Assembly (NCBI RefSeq): GCF_003952385.1
Contig: NZ_CP034444.1
Span: 6,709,001 to 6,773,000, forward strand
Source: Mesorhizobium sp. M1D.F.Ca.ET.043.01.1.1
Lineage (GTDB): Bacteria > Pseudomonadota > Alphaproteobacteria > Rhizobiales > Rhizobiaceae
Direction of reading: 5' to 3'
DNA length: 64,000 nucleotides
Position 1 is the first letter of the stretch. Each line of letters opens with the position of its first letter. The notes below the pieces were generated by a model. It did no database searches, was not told the origin of the DNA, and saw only the letters and a list, made by a program, of their open reading frames with translations. Made by a program: the position numbers and the translations under genes. Shown here one piece after another: positions 1 through 7,823 of this stretch.

Positions 1-420
1 CTGGAACGTGTTGTCCCAGGCGCGATAGGAGCGGTAACGGTCGTAGCACCACTGCACATGCGCATCGCCGCGGTAGACACGGGTCCGGTTGCTGTTGACG
101 ATGGCGCCGGTGATCAGCGCGCCGGTCGCGAAGGCAGCCAGCGGGAACCAGAAGTCGCCATGGCGGCGATAGCCGCGGCGATATTCGCGATAGCCGCGAT
201 GGCCGTTCCAGTACACGGCGCCGTTGCGTTCATACATGTCGCTCCGGGAGCGATCGAAGCTACGGCGCTTCCTCCAGTCCTGGTACTGCACCGTCTGGAC
301 GTTCGAGAGGTCTTGGCCTTGCGGCACATAGTTCGGCTGGGCATTGACCGGCACGATTTCGGCCGCGGCGAACGAAACCGATAGGGCAGTTGCGAGCAGA
401 CCTGATGAAATCTTGTTCAT
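1..420 (-). CDS. BA14K family protein (partial, C-terminus outside window)
   Basis: The reading frame starts at an ATG at 420 preceded by an AGGAGA ribosome site and runs off the left edge after 140 codons. It has a signal peptide-like start (MNKISSGLLATALSVSFAAA), an Arg/Tyr-rich middle, a short hydrophobic segment (FPLAAFATGALITGAIV) and the motif HVQWCYDRYRSYRAWDNTF, which is the hallmark of BA14K proteins of Brucella and rhizobia. Family members are small exported or membrane-attached proteins described as immunoreactive and lectin-like; the molecular role here is unknown. The C-terminal few residues are missing. Confidence 0.85.
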   Translation of the reverse strand, partial: MNKISSGLLATALSVSFAAAEIVPVNAQPNYVPQGQDLSNVQTVQYQDWRKRRSFDRSRSDMYERNGAVYWNGHRGYREYRRGYRRHGDFWFPLAAFATGALITGAIVNSNRTRVYRGDAHVQWCYDRYRSYRAWDNTFQ

Positions 421-690
421 GATCTTCTCCTCGAGGGTGGTTGCGTCCCTTGCGGGGGAACGGACGGGTGGTGCGATAGTTCCGCCAAACACCAGGTCGC
501 ATTCAACAAGCACACCCGGTGCGCGGAGCCAGTAGGACATGCATGAAAACAGTGGTTTAAGTGCGTCTCGCGATTCTGTTCAATGCGCCGTGAACGACCC
601 GAAGCGTCTACCTCCGGCCTTGCCGGGGAACAGGGTTCGGGCGGACCCTTATGTCACGGAAAGCAAGACTTGGGGGCCATCTTTTTCCGG
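421..690. other. Intergenic stretch without a recognisable gene
   Basis: This stretch separates the divergent BA14K gene from the tRNA-Lys promoter. The short open frames in it (for example 583-765) have no ribosome site, no family resemblance and rare codons, so I read it as regulatory or spacer DNA. The promoter of the BA14K gene must lie in its left part, but I see no convincing -35/-10 pair. Confidence 0.4.
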
Positions 691-719
691 TTGACCGGTC
701 GCGGCACTCTCCCTATGTT
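691..719 (+). promoter_or_regulatory. Promoter for tRNA-Lys
   Basis: TTGACC (691-696) and TATGTT (714-719) are separated by exactly 17 bases, and the tRNA starts 36 bases downstream. This fits a housekeeping sigma-70 type promoter of rhizobia. The same TTGAC(C/T)-17-TATGTT layout occurs before the phasin gene at 38234-38262. Confidence 0.6.
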
Positions 720-755
720 CCGCGCAATTTCGAGGGCAGCGTTTCCAGCCCGCGG

Positions 756-831
756 GAGCGCGTAGCTCAGCCGGTAGAGCAACTGACTTTTAATCAGTAG
801 GTCATGGGTTCGAATCCCATCGCGCTCACCA
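756..831 (+). tRNA. tRNA-Lys (anticodon TTT)
   Basis: The sequence folds as a 76-nt tRNA: acceptor stem GAGCGCG (756-762) pairs with CGCGCTC (821-827), followed by A and an encoded CCA. The anticodon arm is ACTGA-CTTTTAA-TCAGT (782-798) with anticodon TTT at 789-791. The T-arm contains GGTTCGAATCC. It is intact. Its 3' half, from the anticodon stem to one base past CCA, is repeated at 17120-17169 and is the attachment site of the integrated element that follows. Confidence 0.97.
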
Positions 832-832
832 A
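783..832 (+). repeat. attL: left copy of 50-bp attachment repeat
   Basis: This is the 3' half of the tRNA-Lys gene plus one base. It is identical over 50 bases to 17120-17169; the flanking bases (782 versus 17119, 833 versus 17170) differ. Integration into the 3' half of a tRNA gene that leaves the tRNA intact is typical of tyrosine-integrase elements. Confidence 0.92.
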
Positions 833-933
833 AAACGCAGGAAAATCAGTACTTTGCGAGAGGTTAGGGCGGGTTTTCGTGTCCATTGAAATCCGTGTCC
901 GTATTATGTCCGGGAAACCTTGAGGGGCAGGCG

Positions 934-1464
934 ATGGCAGAAGATGAGAACCTGAGGCGCCAAATGATGATTGACCGCGATGCTGCGGCCCTTGCCGTCT
1001 ATACCGATCTCAAAGAATCCCAGCGCGCTACATTCCAGATAGCGGCCGAGTGGGGCAGGTGGCTGATAGGCTCGCTCGTCCTGATCCATTCTGGCGCTCT
1101 ATTCGGCATGTTTTCACTGCTTAACAGTAACGGTGGAGGAGCGAACGCGCAGCAATCAACTATGAATGTCCTGCAGGAATTCAGACTGCCCGTCTGGTTC
1201 TTCGTGGCCGGTCTATTGCTTGCCCTGTCGGCAGGCTTGTTCGCTTGGCTAAACTGGTCGATGCATTCAGCCAACTACATGGCACAAGCACGCTACGACA
1301 TGCTCTGGAACTCCGAGAAGTGGGTGGGTGACACCCAGCACCATCGAGGCCTGGATCTAACGCATGCAGGCAGTATCACGTCCGGGCTGCTGTCTGCGGC
1401 ATGCATTGTTGGCGGCGCCGCTACGATCCTAAATGGCGATTTCTTGGCCGCGTTGTTCAAATAG
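934..1464 (+). CDS. Small membrane protein of unknown function
   Basis: The 176-residue product starts at ATG 934, seven bases after an AGGGG ribosome site; an upstream in-frame TTG at 886 is less likely. An N-terminal charged helix (about residues 1-40) is followed by three hydrophobic segments: about 48-65 (GSLVLIHSGALFGMFSLL), 87-110 and 145-170. Small proteins with this layout (a cytosolic helix, then LIHSGA-type first membrane helix) are common in bacterial accessory DNA but have no known role. It is the first gene after attL, alone on the plus strand and convergent with the DUF6161-like gene. A defence or superinfection-exclusion role is possible but is only inferred from position. Confidence 0.75.
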   Translation: MAEDENLRRQMMIDRDAAALAVYTDLKESQRATFQIAAEWGRWLIGSLVLIHSGALFGMFSLLNSNGGGANAQQSTMNVLQEFRLPVWFFVAGLLLALSAGLFAWLNWSMHSANYMAQARYDMLWNSEKWVGDTQHHRGLDLTHAGSITSGLLSAACIVGGAATILNGDFLAALFK

Positions 1465-1492
1465 AGAACAAGTCGCGGAAACCGAGTAGTCG

Positions 1493-2749
1493 CTACGCAG
1501 GCTTCCCTCGATTAAGGCCGGCATTGATAACTTCCGTGAAGTCAGGGGGCTCAATGCCGTCGGGACCGTGGCCGGGCGTCTGTCGGAACAACGCCCACAG
1601 AATGAGGGGTCGGTCACGCTCGTCAGCTCGACCTTTCTCAGTGAGTAGGAGATATGTGTCCAGCATGGTTTCTCTCTGCCTGGCATCGTCCATGAGCAGC
1701 AGGGAACGCATGAAATAGCGGATCACGGTTTTTAGCAGCCACAGATAGACAAAGATCGGAACGGAAAACACGACCAATCGGCTGAGTTGATGAGCGATGG
1801 CCGTACCTACCGAGCCTCCGCTGACGAATAGCCCCAGGTCGAAATGGTTGACGGAAGCGACCGCGGCCGGTCCAAAGGAGTAGGCAATGACGCACGTCAC
1901 GAGGAGATAGGCAGCGAGCAGTACGCAAGCGGTTCTGAAACCTGTTCGAGCCTCGGTGAAGCGATCATTCCAGTTCAGGCGCGCGCGATCGAGTTTCCAC
2001 TCCTCACGTATCGCTGCTTCCCGATTGAGAAGCGACTCCTTGAAGGCGTCCAACCCTTCCGAAGCGGCTGCCACCTTCTGATCGATCTCGTTGCCAGCAG
2101 CGGCGAGCGCATCAAGTGCTCCTCGTTGTTCAAGTCGCTCTTTCTCGAATTCGGCGCGATAGTTCGCAATCGCGCCCGCGATGTTCGCCAGTTCGCCTGA
2201 AGCCGCCTGCTCGGCCGATGTTCGGTCGTCAATGGATCTCCGAGCGGACGAATAGGTCGCCACTTGGAAGAGAATTTTTGCGAGCTCCACTGGCTCGCCC
2301 TGGACCTCTGTCAAGAGCTGAGTCCTTGTCTTGCCAGTGCTTTCGGCCAGAAGAGCGGCTACCGCCAGATAGCCGAGTTGCTGTGCGTCGTCCTGAGATC
2401 GGTTCGCAAGAGGGTTTCGCACAAATTCCTGCAATCTTTGAACGACCTCGTCCTTCAAGATTGGGAGCTCTCCGGACACAATCGAGAAATTAGGTTGTTG
2501 GGATATGTCAGGCGGCGAAGACGCAAGGATGGGACGGCAATGGCTGAATATCCTATCAACAGCGGACCCGGTGCCGGTACTTCCCGACGAGTTTTTGGTT
2601 CGAAAAGGAACGTCGTGAAACGTCGAAAAGATCGTTTCGTATAGTCCTGGCTGCATCGCGACCAGGGCTCTCGCGTCACCACCACTTCCGTCGACCCGGA
2701 CGTGGTTGCTATTGAAAAGTCGCATAAGTATGTCGACGTACTCGTCCAT
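1493..2749 (-). CDS. Membrane protein with coiled coil, DUF6161-like
   Basis: The 418-residue product begins with a soluble region (1-190), continues with a charged helical stretch likely to be a coiled coil (about 190-270), then two strong membrane segments (about 280-302 and 325-355). The C-terminal motif MLDTYLLLTEKG..DERDRPLILWALFRQ..DGIEPPDFTEV resembles the DUF6161 family as I remember it. These proteins are uncharacterised and scattered in accessory regions. The gene is convergent with the 934-1464 membrane gene, and I see no partner enzyme next to it. Assignment to DUF6161 would need a profile search. Confidence 0.75.
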   Translation of the reverse strand: MDEYVDILMRLFNSNHVRVDGSGGDARALVAMQPGLYETIFSTFHDVPFRTKNSSGSTGTGSAVDRIFSHCRPILASSPPDISQQPNFSIVSGELPILKDEVVQRLQEFVRNPLANRSQDDAQQLGYLAVAALLAESTGKTRTQLLTEVQGEPVELAKILFQVATYSSARRSIDDRTSAEQAASGELANIAGAIANYRAEFEKERLEQRGALDALAAAGNEIDQKVAAASEGLDAFKESLLNREAAIREEWKLDRARLNWNDRFTEARTGFRTACVLLAAYLLVTCVIAYSFGPAAVASVNHFDLGLFVSGGSVGTAIAHQLSRLVVFSVPIFVYLWLLKTVIRYFMRSLLLMDDARQRETMLDTYLLLTEKGRADERDRPLILWALFRQTPGHGPDGIEPPDFTEVINAGLNRGKPA

Positions 2750-2964
2750 TGTTCCCCGCTGCCCGGTGAGAACGACGAGCTTGATACAAAGGGTCAGTAG
2801 ATCACAAGGCGGCTATCCCAAGATGCACCGCTAAATTTCGTTCTTGCTGACGCCTTGCAGGACAGCGGAAACGGGCAACGCGCCTAGGAGGCGAGACGAT
2901 CGCCATTGGCGAGCCAGCCCTTACCACTGTAAGCTTGCCGATCAAACTTGGGGAGGCGAATTTC

Positions 2965-3240
2965 ATGAACCGGGTACTGTCGGACACACTTGGCATACTC
3001 AACATGGTGCTGGCGTTGTTGATCATCGTGACCGGGATGGCAGTCGGCATCAACCGATTCAACGAGGTCGGTCATGGGGCAAGTGTCGGGGGTATATTGA
3101 TTGGCCTATTTTTCGGCTTCGTGGCCGCAGCAGCGGTCTGTGGCACCTTGGCGACCTTGCTGCTAATTGAAAACCACCTTCGTAACATCCGAGCCATCAC
3201 CGAGGATCTTCACGCTCGGGCCATTCGAGCAAGGAAGTGA
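2965..3240 (+). CDS. Small two-helix membrane protein
   Basis: The start is ATG 2965, with GGGGAGG at 2950-2956 as ribosome site; a TTG at 2935 would add ten residues without one. The 91-residue product has membrane helices at about 7-27 (LGILNMVLALLIIVTGMAVG) and 43-68 with Gly-rich packing motifs, then a short basic tail. The type is common in rhizobia as an unnamed inner-membrane protein. Nothing around it indicates a function. Confidence 0.75.
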   Translation: MNRVLSDTLGILNMVLALLIIVTGMAVGINRFNEVGHGASVGGILIGLFFGFVAAAAVCGTLATLLLIENHLRNIRAITEDLHARAIRARK

Positions 3241-3390
3241 GGGCCGGGTGGCTAGAGAGGGGAACCGAGATCCCGGCGGTTTAGTTCGCCGGAATCCGTA
3301 AGGTCGGGACCGTTCGTTCGCATGACGGAATGCTCTCCCGAGAGCTGATATAACCCGGCCAGTCGGTGTGCGGTTTGTTTTGAGTTCCAG

Positions 3391-3411
3391 CCCACCGGTC
3401 GGCCCGGTGGG
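3391..3411 (+). terminator. Possible terminator hairpin after 2965-3240 gene
   Basis: CCCACCGG (3391-3398) pairs perfectly with CCGGTGGG (3404-3411) around a five-base loop. There is no real T-tract (GTCTTCC follows), and it lies 150 bases after the stop codon, so its role as terminator is uncertain. Confidence 0.35.
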
Positions 3412-3461
3412 GTCTTCCTGAGCTGGCTTGCCGGGCCGCTCCCGCTCTAGGGATAGGGCGT

Positions 3462-3728
3462 TCAGCCTTTGCGCTTGTCCGGCGTCCTGGCATGGTTGGT
3501 GAACTGCAGGTTCCGGTCGTCGCGGCCAGCGTCCCGACATTCATGGCAATAGATGACCTTGATCAGGTCCCAGTGCATCGCGCCCCGGTCCGGCCCGAGC
3601 CGCTTAACCAGTTCGGCAACGTCTAAGACGGCCTTCCGCCTGCAGGTCAGGCAGTCGACCGACAGGCCGGTGCCGGCTTCGAGCTTCTTGCGGAGCGTGT
3701 CTTCTGTGAAGGGGAATTTCATCGTCAT
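3462..3728 (-). CDS. Small zinc-binding protein, unknown function
   Basis: The 88-residue product has CLTC at about 26-29 and CHEC at about 61-64, a four-cysteine arrangement typical of a structural zinc knuckle. The rest is helical and charged. Two in-frame ATGs lie at 3728 and 3722; GAGGA about eight bases before the first favours 3728. The gene is preceded at 3763-3776 by a 14-bp motif shared with two other genes of the element (see findings), so it is probably expressed with the element's own programme. I do not recognise the family. Confidence 0.6.
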   Translation of the reverse strand: MTMKFPFTEDTLRKKLEAGTGLSVDCLTCRRKAVLDVAELVKRLGPDRGAMHWDLIKVIYCHECRDAGRDDRNLQFTNHARTPDKRKG

Positions 3729-4271
3729 GGCGATCCTCGTGAATGGGGTCGCCGCACCGGGAAGGATTATATTCCTGATCGCCGGGGCGATGCCAAGAGG
3801 TTGCGCGATCGCACCATATCCTTTTGAAGTAGATATTAGCTATCTTGCATATGCGGCGGACCACGGTTCGCCAGACCGGCGCCGGGGCCCAGGCAATTCT
3901 CCCCAACGAGAAGGCGCCGGTCACCTTAGCCCGCCGCTGGGTGTGGGGGCACACCGAGCGGCGGGTTATCGGATTTAGCCAGTCCTCTTGACGAGGCGGA
4001 AGCCAGCGCCAGACTCATTGCATGCACATGTGCGGCCTCGACCCGCATACGCCGCCAGCCGGCTCCTTCGTTCGGACAGGCTTCAACCGGTGCCCGTCCC
4101 CCGACCCCACCGGCTAGGCCCGGCGTCGCTCTGGCCTACCCCGCCAAGATGCCGGGCCGCCCTCGTGTCAGGGACATGTCCATCTTTTGCGCCGCAATTC
4201 CATACAAATTTGCAGTTTTCGGACGACGCTGCTGGTGGCAAAATATCGGCGGGTTATCGAGGGAGGCTATC
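3729..4271. other. Intergenic stretch with shared motif and a long hairpin
   Basis: No gene is supported here: the open frames lack ribosome sites and codon bias. Two structures are visible. The 14-bp motif AGGATTATATTCCT is at 3763-3776. A long inverted repeat at 3930-3965 pairs CCCGCCGCT with AGCGGCGGG and, inside it, GGTGT with ACACC, about 14 base pairs in total. The hairpin may separate transcription units of the island. Confidence 0.4.
3763..3776 (-). promoter_or_regulatory. Shared 14-bp island motif (copy 1)
   Basis: AGGATTATATTCCT lies 35 bases upstream of the minus-strand ATG 3728. The arms AGGA/TCCT are inverted, and the minus strand contains TATAAT, so it could be an operator or an activator-dependent -10 element. 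Confidence 0.5.
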
Positions 4272-4493
4272 ATGCCCCTCTCAAACGAGGGCGGTGTATA
4301 CGAACCCGCTGATCTGGACATGCTCCAGCGGGTTTTTGACAGGCTCTGCGCCGAGCGTCGGCTAGCCCTCAAGGACAGAGAGCAAAGAGAGGCCCTGGCA
4401 CGGGAAGTGGTCCGCCTTTTTCTGGACGGCGTGACGGAAGAAGACGCATTGTGGCGGACGCTTTCAAAGCAGCGCACTGCAAGGGGCGCATAG
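4272..4493 (+). CDS. Small helical protein, unknown function
   Basis: The 73-residue product starts at ATG 4272 with GGGAGG (4260-4266) in front and ends just before a strong terminator hairpin, which supports a real single-gene unit. It resembles short rhizobial proteins of the type N-terminal disordered, then DLDMLQRVFDRLC and EVVRLFLDGVTEEDALWRTL helices; such proteins are found in many copies in these genomes with unknown role. There is no membrane segment and no cysteine pair. Confidence 0.7.
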   Translation: MPLSNEGGVYEPADLDMLQRVFDRLCAERRLALKDREQREALAREVVRLFLDGVTEEDALWRTLSKQRTARGA

Positions 4494-4495
4494 AG

Positions 4496-4530
4496 AAGCC
4501 CGCCGTCTCAGGGAGCGGCGGGCTTTGCTT
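4496..4530 (+). terminator. Rho-independent terminator after 4272-4493 gene
   Basis: AAGCCCGCCG (4496-4505) pairs perfectly over 10 bp with CGGCGGGCTT (4516-4525) around a 10-base loop, followed by a short T-rich tail. It starts three bases after the stop codon of the upstream gene. Confidence 0.75.
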
Positions 4531-4796
4531 GGTGCTAATGCTGACGACCTCGGAGGGACTTCGGCCATCTATCTTGATAATCGCGAGAACGGTATTCGGT
4601 TCCGAACAATTTTGCGAATTCTGAATGGCAAAAGAGGGCTGGTGGGAACACCCACAGCCCGGCCCGCTATCTCGATGTGACACAGGATTTCGCGGGCCAG
4701 GCCGTGTCCCGAAAGCTGGGCTCAGGGCACGGCTAGATTGCAGCCATTTTGGAGCCCGCACAACACGGCCAATAGTCTGTTCCTCCGTCGGAGACC

Positions 4797-4994
4797 CTAG
4801 ATGGACATCTCTTTGATGACCGCATCGAGCGAGGCGATATCTTCCAGTGCGGCTATTTCGAGCGGGTCAGCGGCCTGGGCTGGCGTGCGTATCTCAGGAA
4901 CGCCATCAGGCCCTATTGGCGCGTGGCTCATCACAAGGGTGTCGCGATACTGCTTGAGCAAGTCGAGCGCCTTATCGATGGTTCTCTGGTCCAT
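4797..4994 (-). CDS. Small hypothetical protein
   Basis: The frame gives a 65-residue acidic, helical product if started at ATG 4994 (MDQRTIDKALDLLKQYRDTL...). A longer frame reaches back to 5066, but the added residues look non-coding. No Shine-Dalgarno sequence precedes 4994, so the start and even expression are uncertain. I do not recognise a family. It lies alone between a terminator and the DUF768 pair. Confidence 0.45.
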   Translation of the reverse strand: MDQRTIDKALDLLKQYRDTLVMSHAPIGPDGVPEIRTPAQAADPLEIAALEDIASLDAVIKEMSI

Positions 4995-5140
4995 GGGTGA
5001 GATTTTAGCATATGGATTGGCCGATGCCAGCCGGCTACTCCTCTCGAAAATTCTGCATCGAGGCATGGCGATGTGCTCGCATCAAAGGAACTTCACTCGG
5101 CTGGTGATGCCAATCACACCATAGCCCTGCATCCCATCGC

Positions 5141-5362
5141 TCAATCCGCCACGCCGGCCTCGCAATGAACAGTCGCGTCAAAGATCACCTCATAGACGCT
5201 CCCAATTTCTTCCTCGATCTCCGTGCTGTCGATCCCGATTGCCTTGGCGTCAGCAAAAAGCTTTTGGGTCAATTCAGCCACCGAGATGATGTCGGCGCCG
5301 ACTGTCTCCGAGATGTTGTTGGAAATCCATTTGTGGAGGAAGTTGATGCCGCGCGTGCTCAT
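5141..5362 (-). CDS. DUF768 family protein
   Basis: The 73-residue product begins MSTRGINFLHKWISNNI, the pattern I associate with DUF768, a small family described mainly from Mesorhizobium. The remainder is an acidic helical segment (VAELTQKLFADAKAIGI..EIEEEIGSVYEVI). It follows the 5364-5540 gene with a one-base gap, so the two are almost certainly translated together. Function is unknown; its presence is a useful genus pointer. Confidence 0.75.
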   Translation of the reverse strand: MSTRGINFLHKWISNNISETVGADIISVAELTQKLFADAKAIGIDSTEIEEEIGSVYEVIFDATVHCEAGVAD

Positions 5363-5363
5363 C

Positions 5364-5540
5364 TCAATGCCGCCCTTTCAGGAATCGGGCCTCGCGAAAC
5401 AGCGAATCCCAATCTGTTCCAATCAGATCGATCAGACGCCTGGCCTCTTCCTCCCCGATGCCAGTCTCCCTCGTAAGTCGCTCTGCCAACAGTTTTAGAT
5501 GGGCTTTGCGATCATCCCCATTGTCGGTGGTCGGGCACAT
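5364..5540 (-). CDS. Small hypothetical protein coupled to DUF768 gene
   Basis: The 58-residue product starts at ATG 5540, preceded by GGAGGAAG, one of the best ribosome sites in the island. A longer frame to 5861 has no ribosome site and reads like non-coding DNA. The product is short, charged and helical (RKAHLKLLAERLTRETGIGE), with a C-terminal segment LIGTDWDSLFREARFLKG. It leads a two-gene unit with the DUF768 gene. I do not recognise a family name. Confidence 0.65.
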   Translation of the reverse strand: MCPTTDNGDDRKAHLKLLAERLTRETGIGEEEARRLIDLIGTDWDSLFREARFLKGRH

Positions 5541-5632
5541 GGGCTTCCTCCAATGAAGAGGAACCGCTGAAGGTGGCTTTTGTTTCGAGCCAAGGTTTTG
5601 GAACGGTCCCGACTCGCTTGATATGCAAGTAG

Positions 5633-5668
5633 AAGCCCGTCGCTGGGAGGACTTGGCGACGGGCTTTT
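5633..5668 (+). terminator. Terminator-like hairpin
   Basis: AAGCCCGTCGC (5633-5643) pairs perfectly with GCGACGGGCTT (5656-5666), an 11-bp stem with a 12-base loop and TTTT at its 3' edge on the plus strand. No plus-strand gene ends nearby, so it may be a leftover or may insulate the minus-strand unit at 5141-5540 from transcription entering the island. Confidence 0.55.
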
Positions 5669-5793
5669 CTGGGACCCAGAAGCGGACATGACCGCTGCCA
5701 TCTATAAGCTTAGAAGGCGAATGTAGGTTCCGTCTCCGTTCGTAAATATTAGCAACTGCTTGACTAAGCCGCCGACCGCCCCAGACTCCTTGC

Positions 5794-6102
5794 ATGGGCA
5801 AGGGCAGGATCAAGGTCGGCGATGAAGTCGCGATCACCGCAAGCGTGCGTCGGCGCGTCACCGATGACCGCGTAAGCGTTTCGATCCCGTCCTATGGCTT
5901 CCCTCATTCTATCGTCGACCGGACCTCCAAGGTGAAGAAGGGCCAGCCGATCGAACTGGTAGGTGACGTTACCCATATCGACGGCGAATGGGTGACGGTG
6001 AACCTGGGCGTGCCGGTCACGGTGAATGCAGATACGCTCCGGCTGGTGACATCCTACAGGCCGCCGACGAGGAAGGCGCCACTCGTGGACAAGCCGACAT
6101 GA
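5794..6102 (+). CDS. Conserved hypothetical protein (beta-rich)
   Basis: The 102-residue product starts MGKGRIKVGDEVAITASVRRRV at ATG 5794. It is mostly predicted beta strands with no membrane segment and no cysteines (KKGQPIELVGDVTHIDGEWVTVNLG). The pattern suggests a small OB or SH3-like barrel, which is only an impression. The ribosome site is weak (GACTCCTTGC upstream). It is followed, about 120 bases on, by the KTSC gene in the same orientation. Confidence 0.6.
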   Translation: MGKGRIKVGDEVAITASVRRRVTDDRVSVSIPSYGFPHSIVDRTSKVKKGQPIELVGDVTHIDGEWVTVNLGVPVTVNADTLRLVTSYRPPTRKAPLVDKPT

Positions 6103-6221
6103 CGAAACTGTCTGATCTCGGGCCGCCGATCATCGGCCGGCGCCTGGTGTCCAGATGAGGCGCCCAGGAACGTTAATGCCGTTTCGAAGTTGATTGCGGA
6201 GGCCGCCTGCGGAATATTGTT

Positions 6222-6437
6222 ATGCCGTCCACCTCGATCAAGAAAACCGAGTACGATCCGGTCAGTAGAATTCTCTCCGTCTGGTTTGTGGCCAGCGGCA
6301 AGCGCTACGAGTTTGAAGGGGTGCCTCCAGAGACCTATGCGGCGTTCCGATCGGCCTTCGTCAAAGGCCGTTTCTTCAACGATCACATTCGCAATCGCTT
6401 CCGTTATCGCCGTGTCCCAGGCGAGGACGATTCCTGA
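6222..6437 (+). CDS. KTSC domain protein
   Basis: The 71-residue product fits the KTSC domain along its whole length: SIKKTEYDPVSRILSVWFVASGKRYEFEGVPPE followed by Y-x-x-F-x-x-A-x-x-x-G-x-FFN-x-x-IRN. KTSC proteins are small and are named for a KTSC motif at the end of the domain in other members; here the C-terminus is different and short. They occur fused to lysyl-tRNA synthetase-like or RNA-binding proteins and as stand-alone proteins in phage-related DNA. The biochemical role is unproven. Confidence 0.75.
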   Translation: MPSTSIKKTEYDPVSRILSVWFVASGKRYEFEGVPPETYAAFRSAFVKGRFFNDHIRNRFRYRRVPGEDDS

Positions 6438-6449
6438 CCCGAGCCTTCG

Positions 6450-6590
6450 CATCCATCTCAAGCGGTTCATGGCCCGGCTGTTCGTGCCAGATCACTTGCC
6501 GCAGACCGCGCCAGTTTCAACCGCCTGGCCGCAGACCGGACATCTGTTGAAATGGTCGCATTCGTTGGAATATTCCTTGCCGTGGCGCTT
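6450..6590 (-). pseudogene. Fragment of a small zinc-ribbon gene (frameshifted)
   Basis: Read on the minus strand, one frame gives HFNRCPVCGQAVETG and, after a frame change, another gives LRQVIWHEQPGHEP. Together they form the typical C-terminal half of small rhizobial proteins of the CPxCGQ..DLRxVxWHExPGHE type. Neither frame alone makes a full gene, and the start is absent. It overlaps the 5' end of the truncated nuclease on the other strand, so two gene remnants meet here. Confidence 0.5.
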
Positions 6591-6981
6591 CGTCGGCGAC
6601 TGCCGGCGCGCCGACGGCGTCAGCGTGGCGGGGTGGATGGTCGAGCATGGCCAGGCACTCGATTGGCCACGCTACAGCCACGGTGCCTATGCGGCGCAAC
6701 AGGCCGAAGCTGAAGCGGCGAAGGTCGGTCTGTGGGTCGGCAACTTCCAACCGCCTTGGGACTGGCGCTCGTCGCACCCCGACGGCGCGGCGCCGTCGAG
6801 CCGGCCGCTCGGCATCATAAGCCGCCCGCTGGTCGCGCAGAGCGGCTATTCGTGCGAGCCGCGGCGGTACTGCTCGCAGATCAGCTCGTGTGACGAAGCC
6901 CAATGGTATCTGCACAACTGCTCGTGGGGCCGGAAGCTAGACCGGGACGGGGACGGCGTCGCGTGTGAGACGCTTTGTTGA
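6470..6981 (+). pseudogene. Truncated thermonuclease (SNase) with excalibur domain
   Basis: From about 6585 the frame reads WRFVGDCRRADGVSVAGWMVEHGQALDWPRYS, then AAKVGLWVGNFQPPWDWR, which matches the C-terminal third of thermonuclease-family proteins. A proline-rich linker and a calcium-binding excalibur module (YSCEP..C..DRDGDGVACETLC) follow. The N-terminal part that carries the catalytic Arg/Glu residues and the signal peptide is missing; the sequence upstream of 6585 belongs to another gene read backwards. The remaining frame could at best express the excalibur tail. Confidence 0.65.
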
Positions 6982-7001
6982 GACCTCCACAAATAGTCCA
7001 G

Positions 7002-7805
7002 TCAGAGCCCCACCATCTTGATGTCTTCGACAAAATCAGCGCCGTAGAGGTCAACAAAATCTTTGATCTTCTGCCGTATGCGCTCTAGCGAGAATCCATG
7101 TCGCCAGGTAGCCGGATCCCTCACGATCTCGTCCTTCCAAAAATCAAAGTCGTGGTCGATCGAAGCCTGGTTGTTTGATGCGCTCATATCTACCATCAGC
7201 ACCAACTCATCGGGTTCGAAGCGTGAGGAAGCGGGCGACCAGCCAAGAAGAAACGGTCCTTCCCCTTCGAATGTCATATGCTGTTTGGTTGCGAATGCCA
7301 TTGCAGTGGATGCAGCACCTAAAGCATAATCACCTAGAATCCAGCTGCAATCATCAGACTCTGCTATCGGGCTTTCGGGATGATTTAGCGGCCAAACCGT
7401 AACCATTTGATCTGAGCGAGGATGAGGAGAGAATTCGGCCTTATCGAAGTGCGCGAGATATGACTTGCAAACCATCATTAGTTTATTCCTGTTGGCGTCA
7501 GTTGGCTTTGACTTCAGCGCTACTACTCCATAGGCTCCGACGCCAAGAGGAGGTATATCTTCCTCTCTTAGATACTGACGTACAGGGTGAAGGATAATTT
7601 CTGCTGGAAAACCTGGACCGCTCGTCGACTGCCATTGTCTCGAATGATGATGGCGACGATGCTGTCTTTTCTTTTTGCCAAATTTCTTTGACTTTTCGAT
7701 CTTATTGCCAAATTTGTGGCATGATTTATCGTGAATTCTGCAATCAGCCGATGCCGAAGAAGCGGTGTATAGTAAAATTAGTGCGGCACTCAAGGCGACC
7801 TTCAT
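7002..7805 (-). CDS. Secreted protein of unknown function
   Basis: The start is ATG 7805 with GGAGGTGATT directly in front; a GTG two codons earlier is unlikely. The 267-residue product opens with a signal peptide (MKVALSAALILLYTASSASA), then two Cys residues and a very basic Lys/His stretch at about 35-56 (KKKRQHRRHHHSRQ). The rest is a mixed alpha/beta domain without a family I know. Base composition is clearly lower in GC than in the neighbours, suggesting a separate origin. It is the second gene of a unit with 7824-8060. Confidence 0.7.
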   Translation of the reverse strand: MKVALSAALILLYTASSASADCRIHDKSCHKFGNKIEKSKKFGKKKRQHRRHHHSRQWQSTSGPGFPAEIILHPVRQYLREEDIPPLGVGAYGVVALKSKPTDANRNKLMMVCKSYLAHFDKAEFSPHPRSDQMVTVWPLNHPESPIAESDDCSWILGDYALGAASTAMAFATKQHMTFEGEGPFLLGWSPASSRFEPDELVLMVDMSASNNQASIDHDFDFWKDEIVRDPATWRHGFSLERIRQKIKDFVDLYGADFVEDIKMVGL

Positions 7806-7823
7806 AATCACCTCCGTCTGAGT

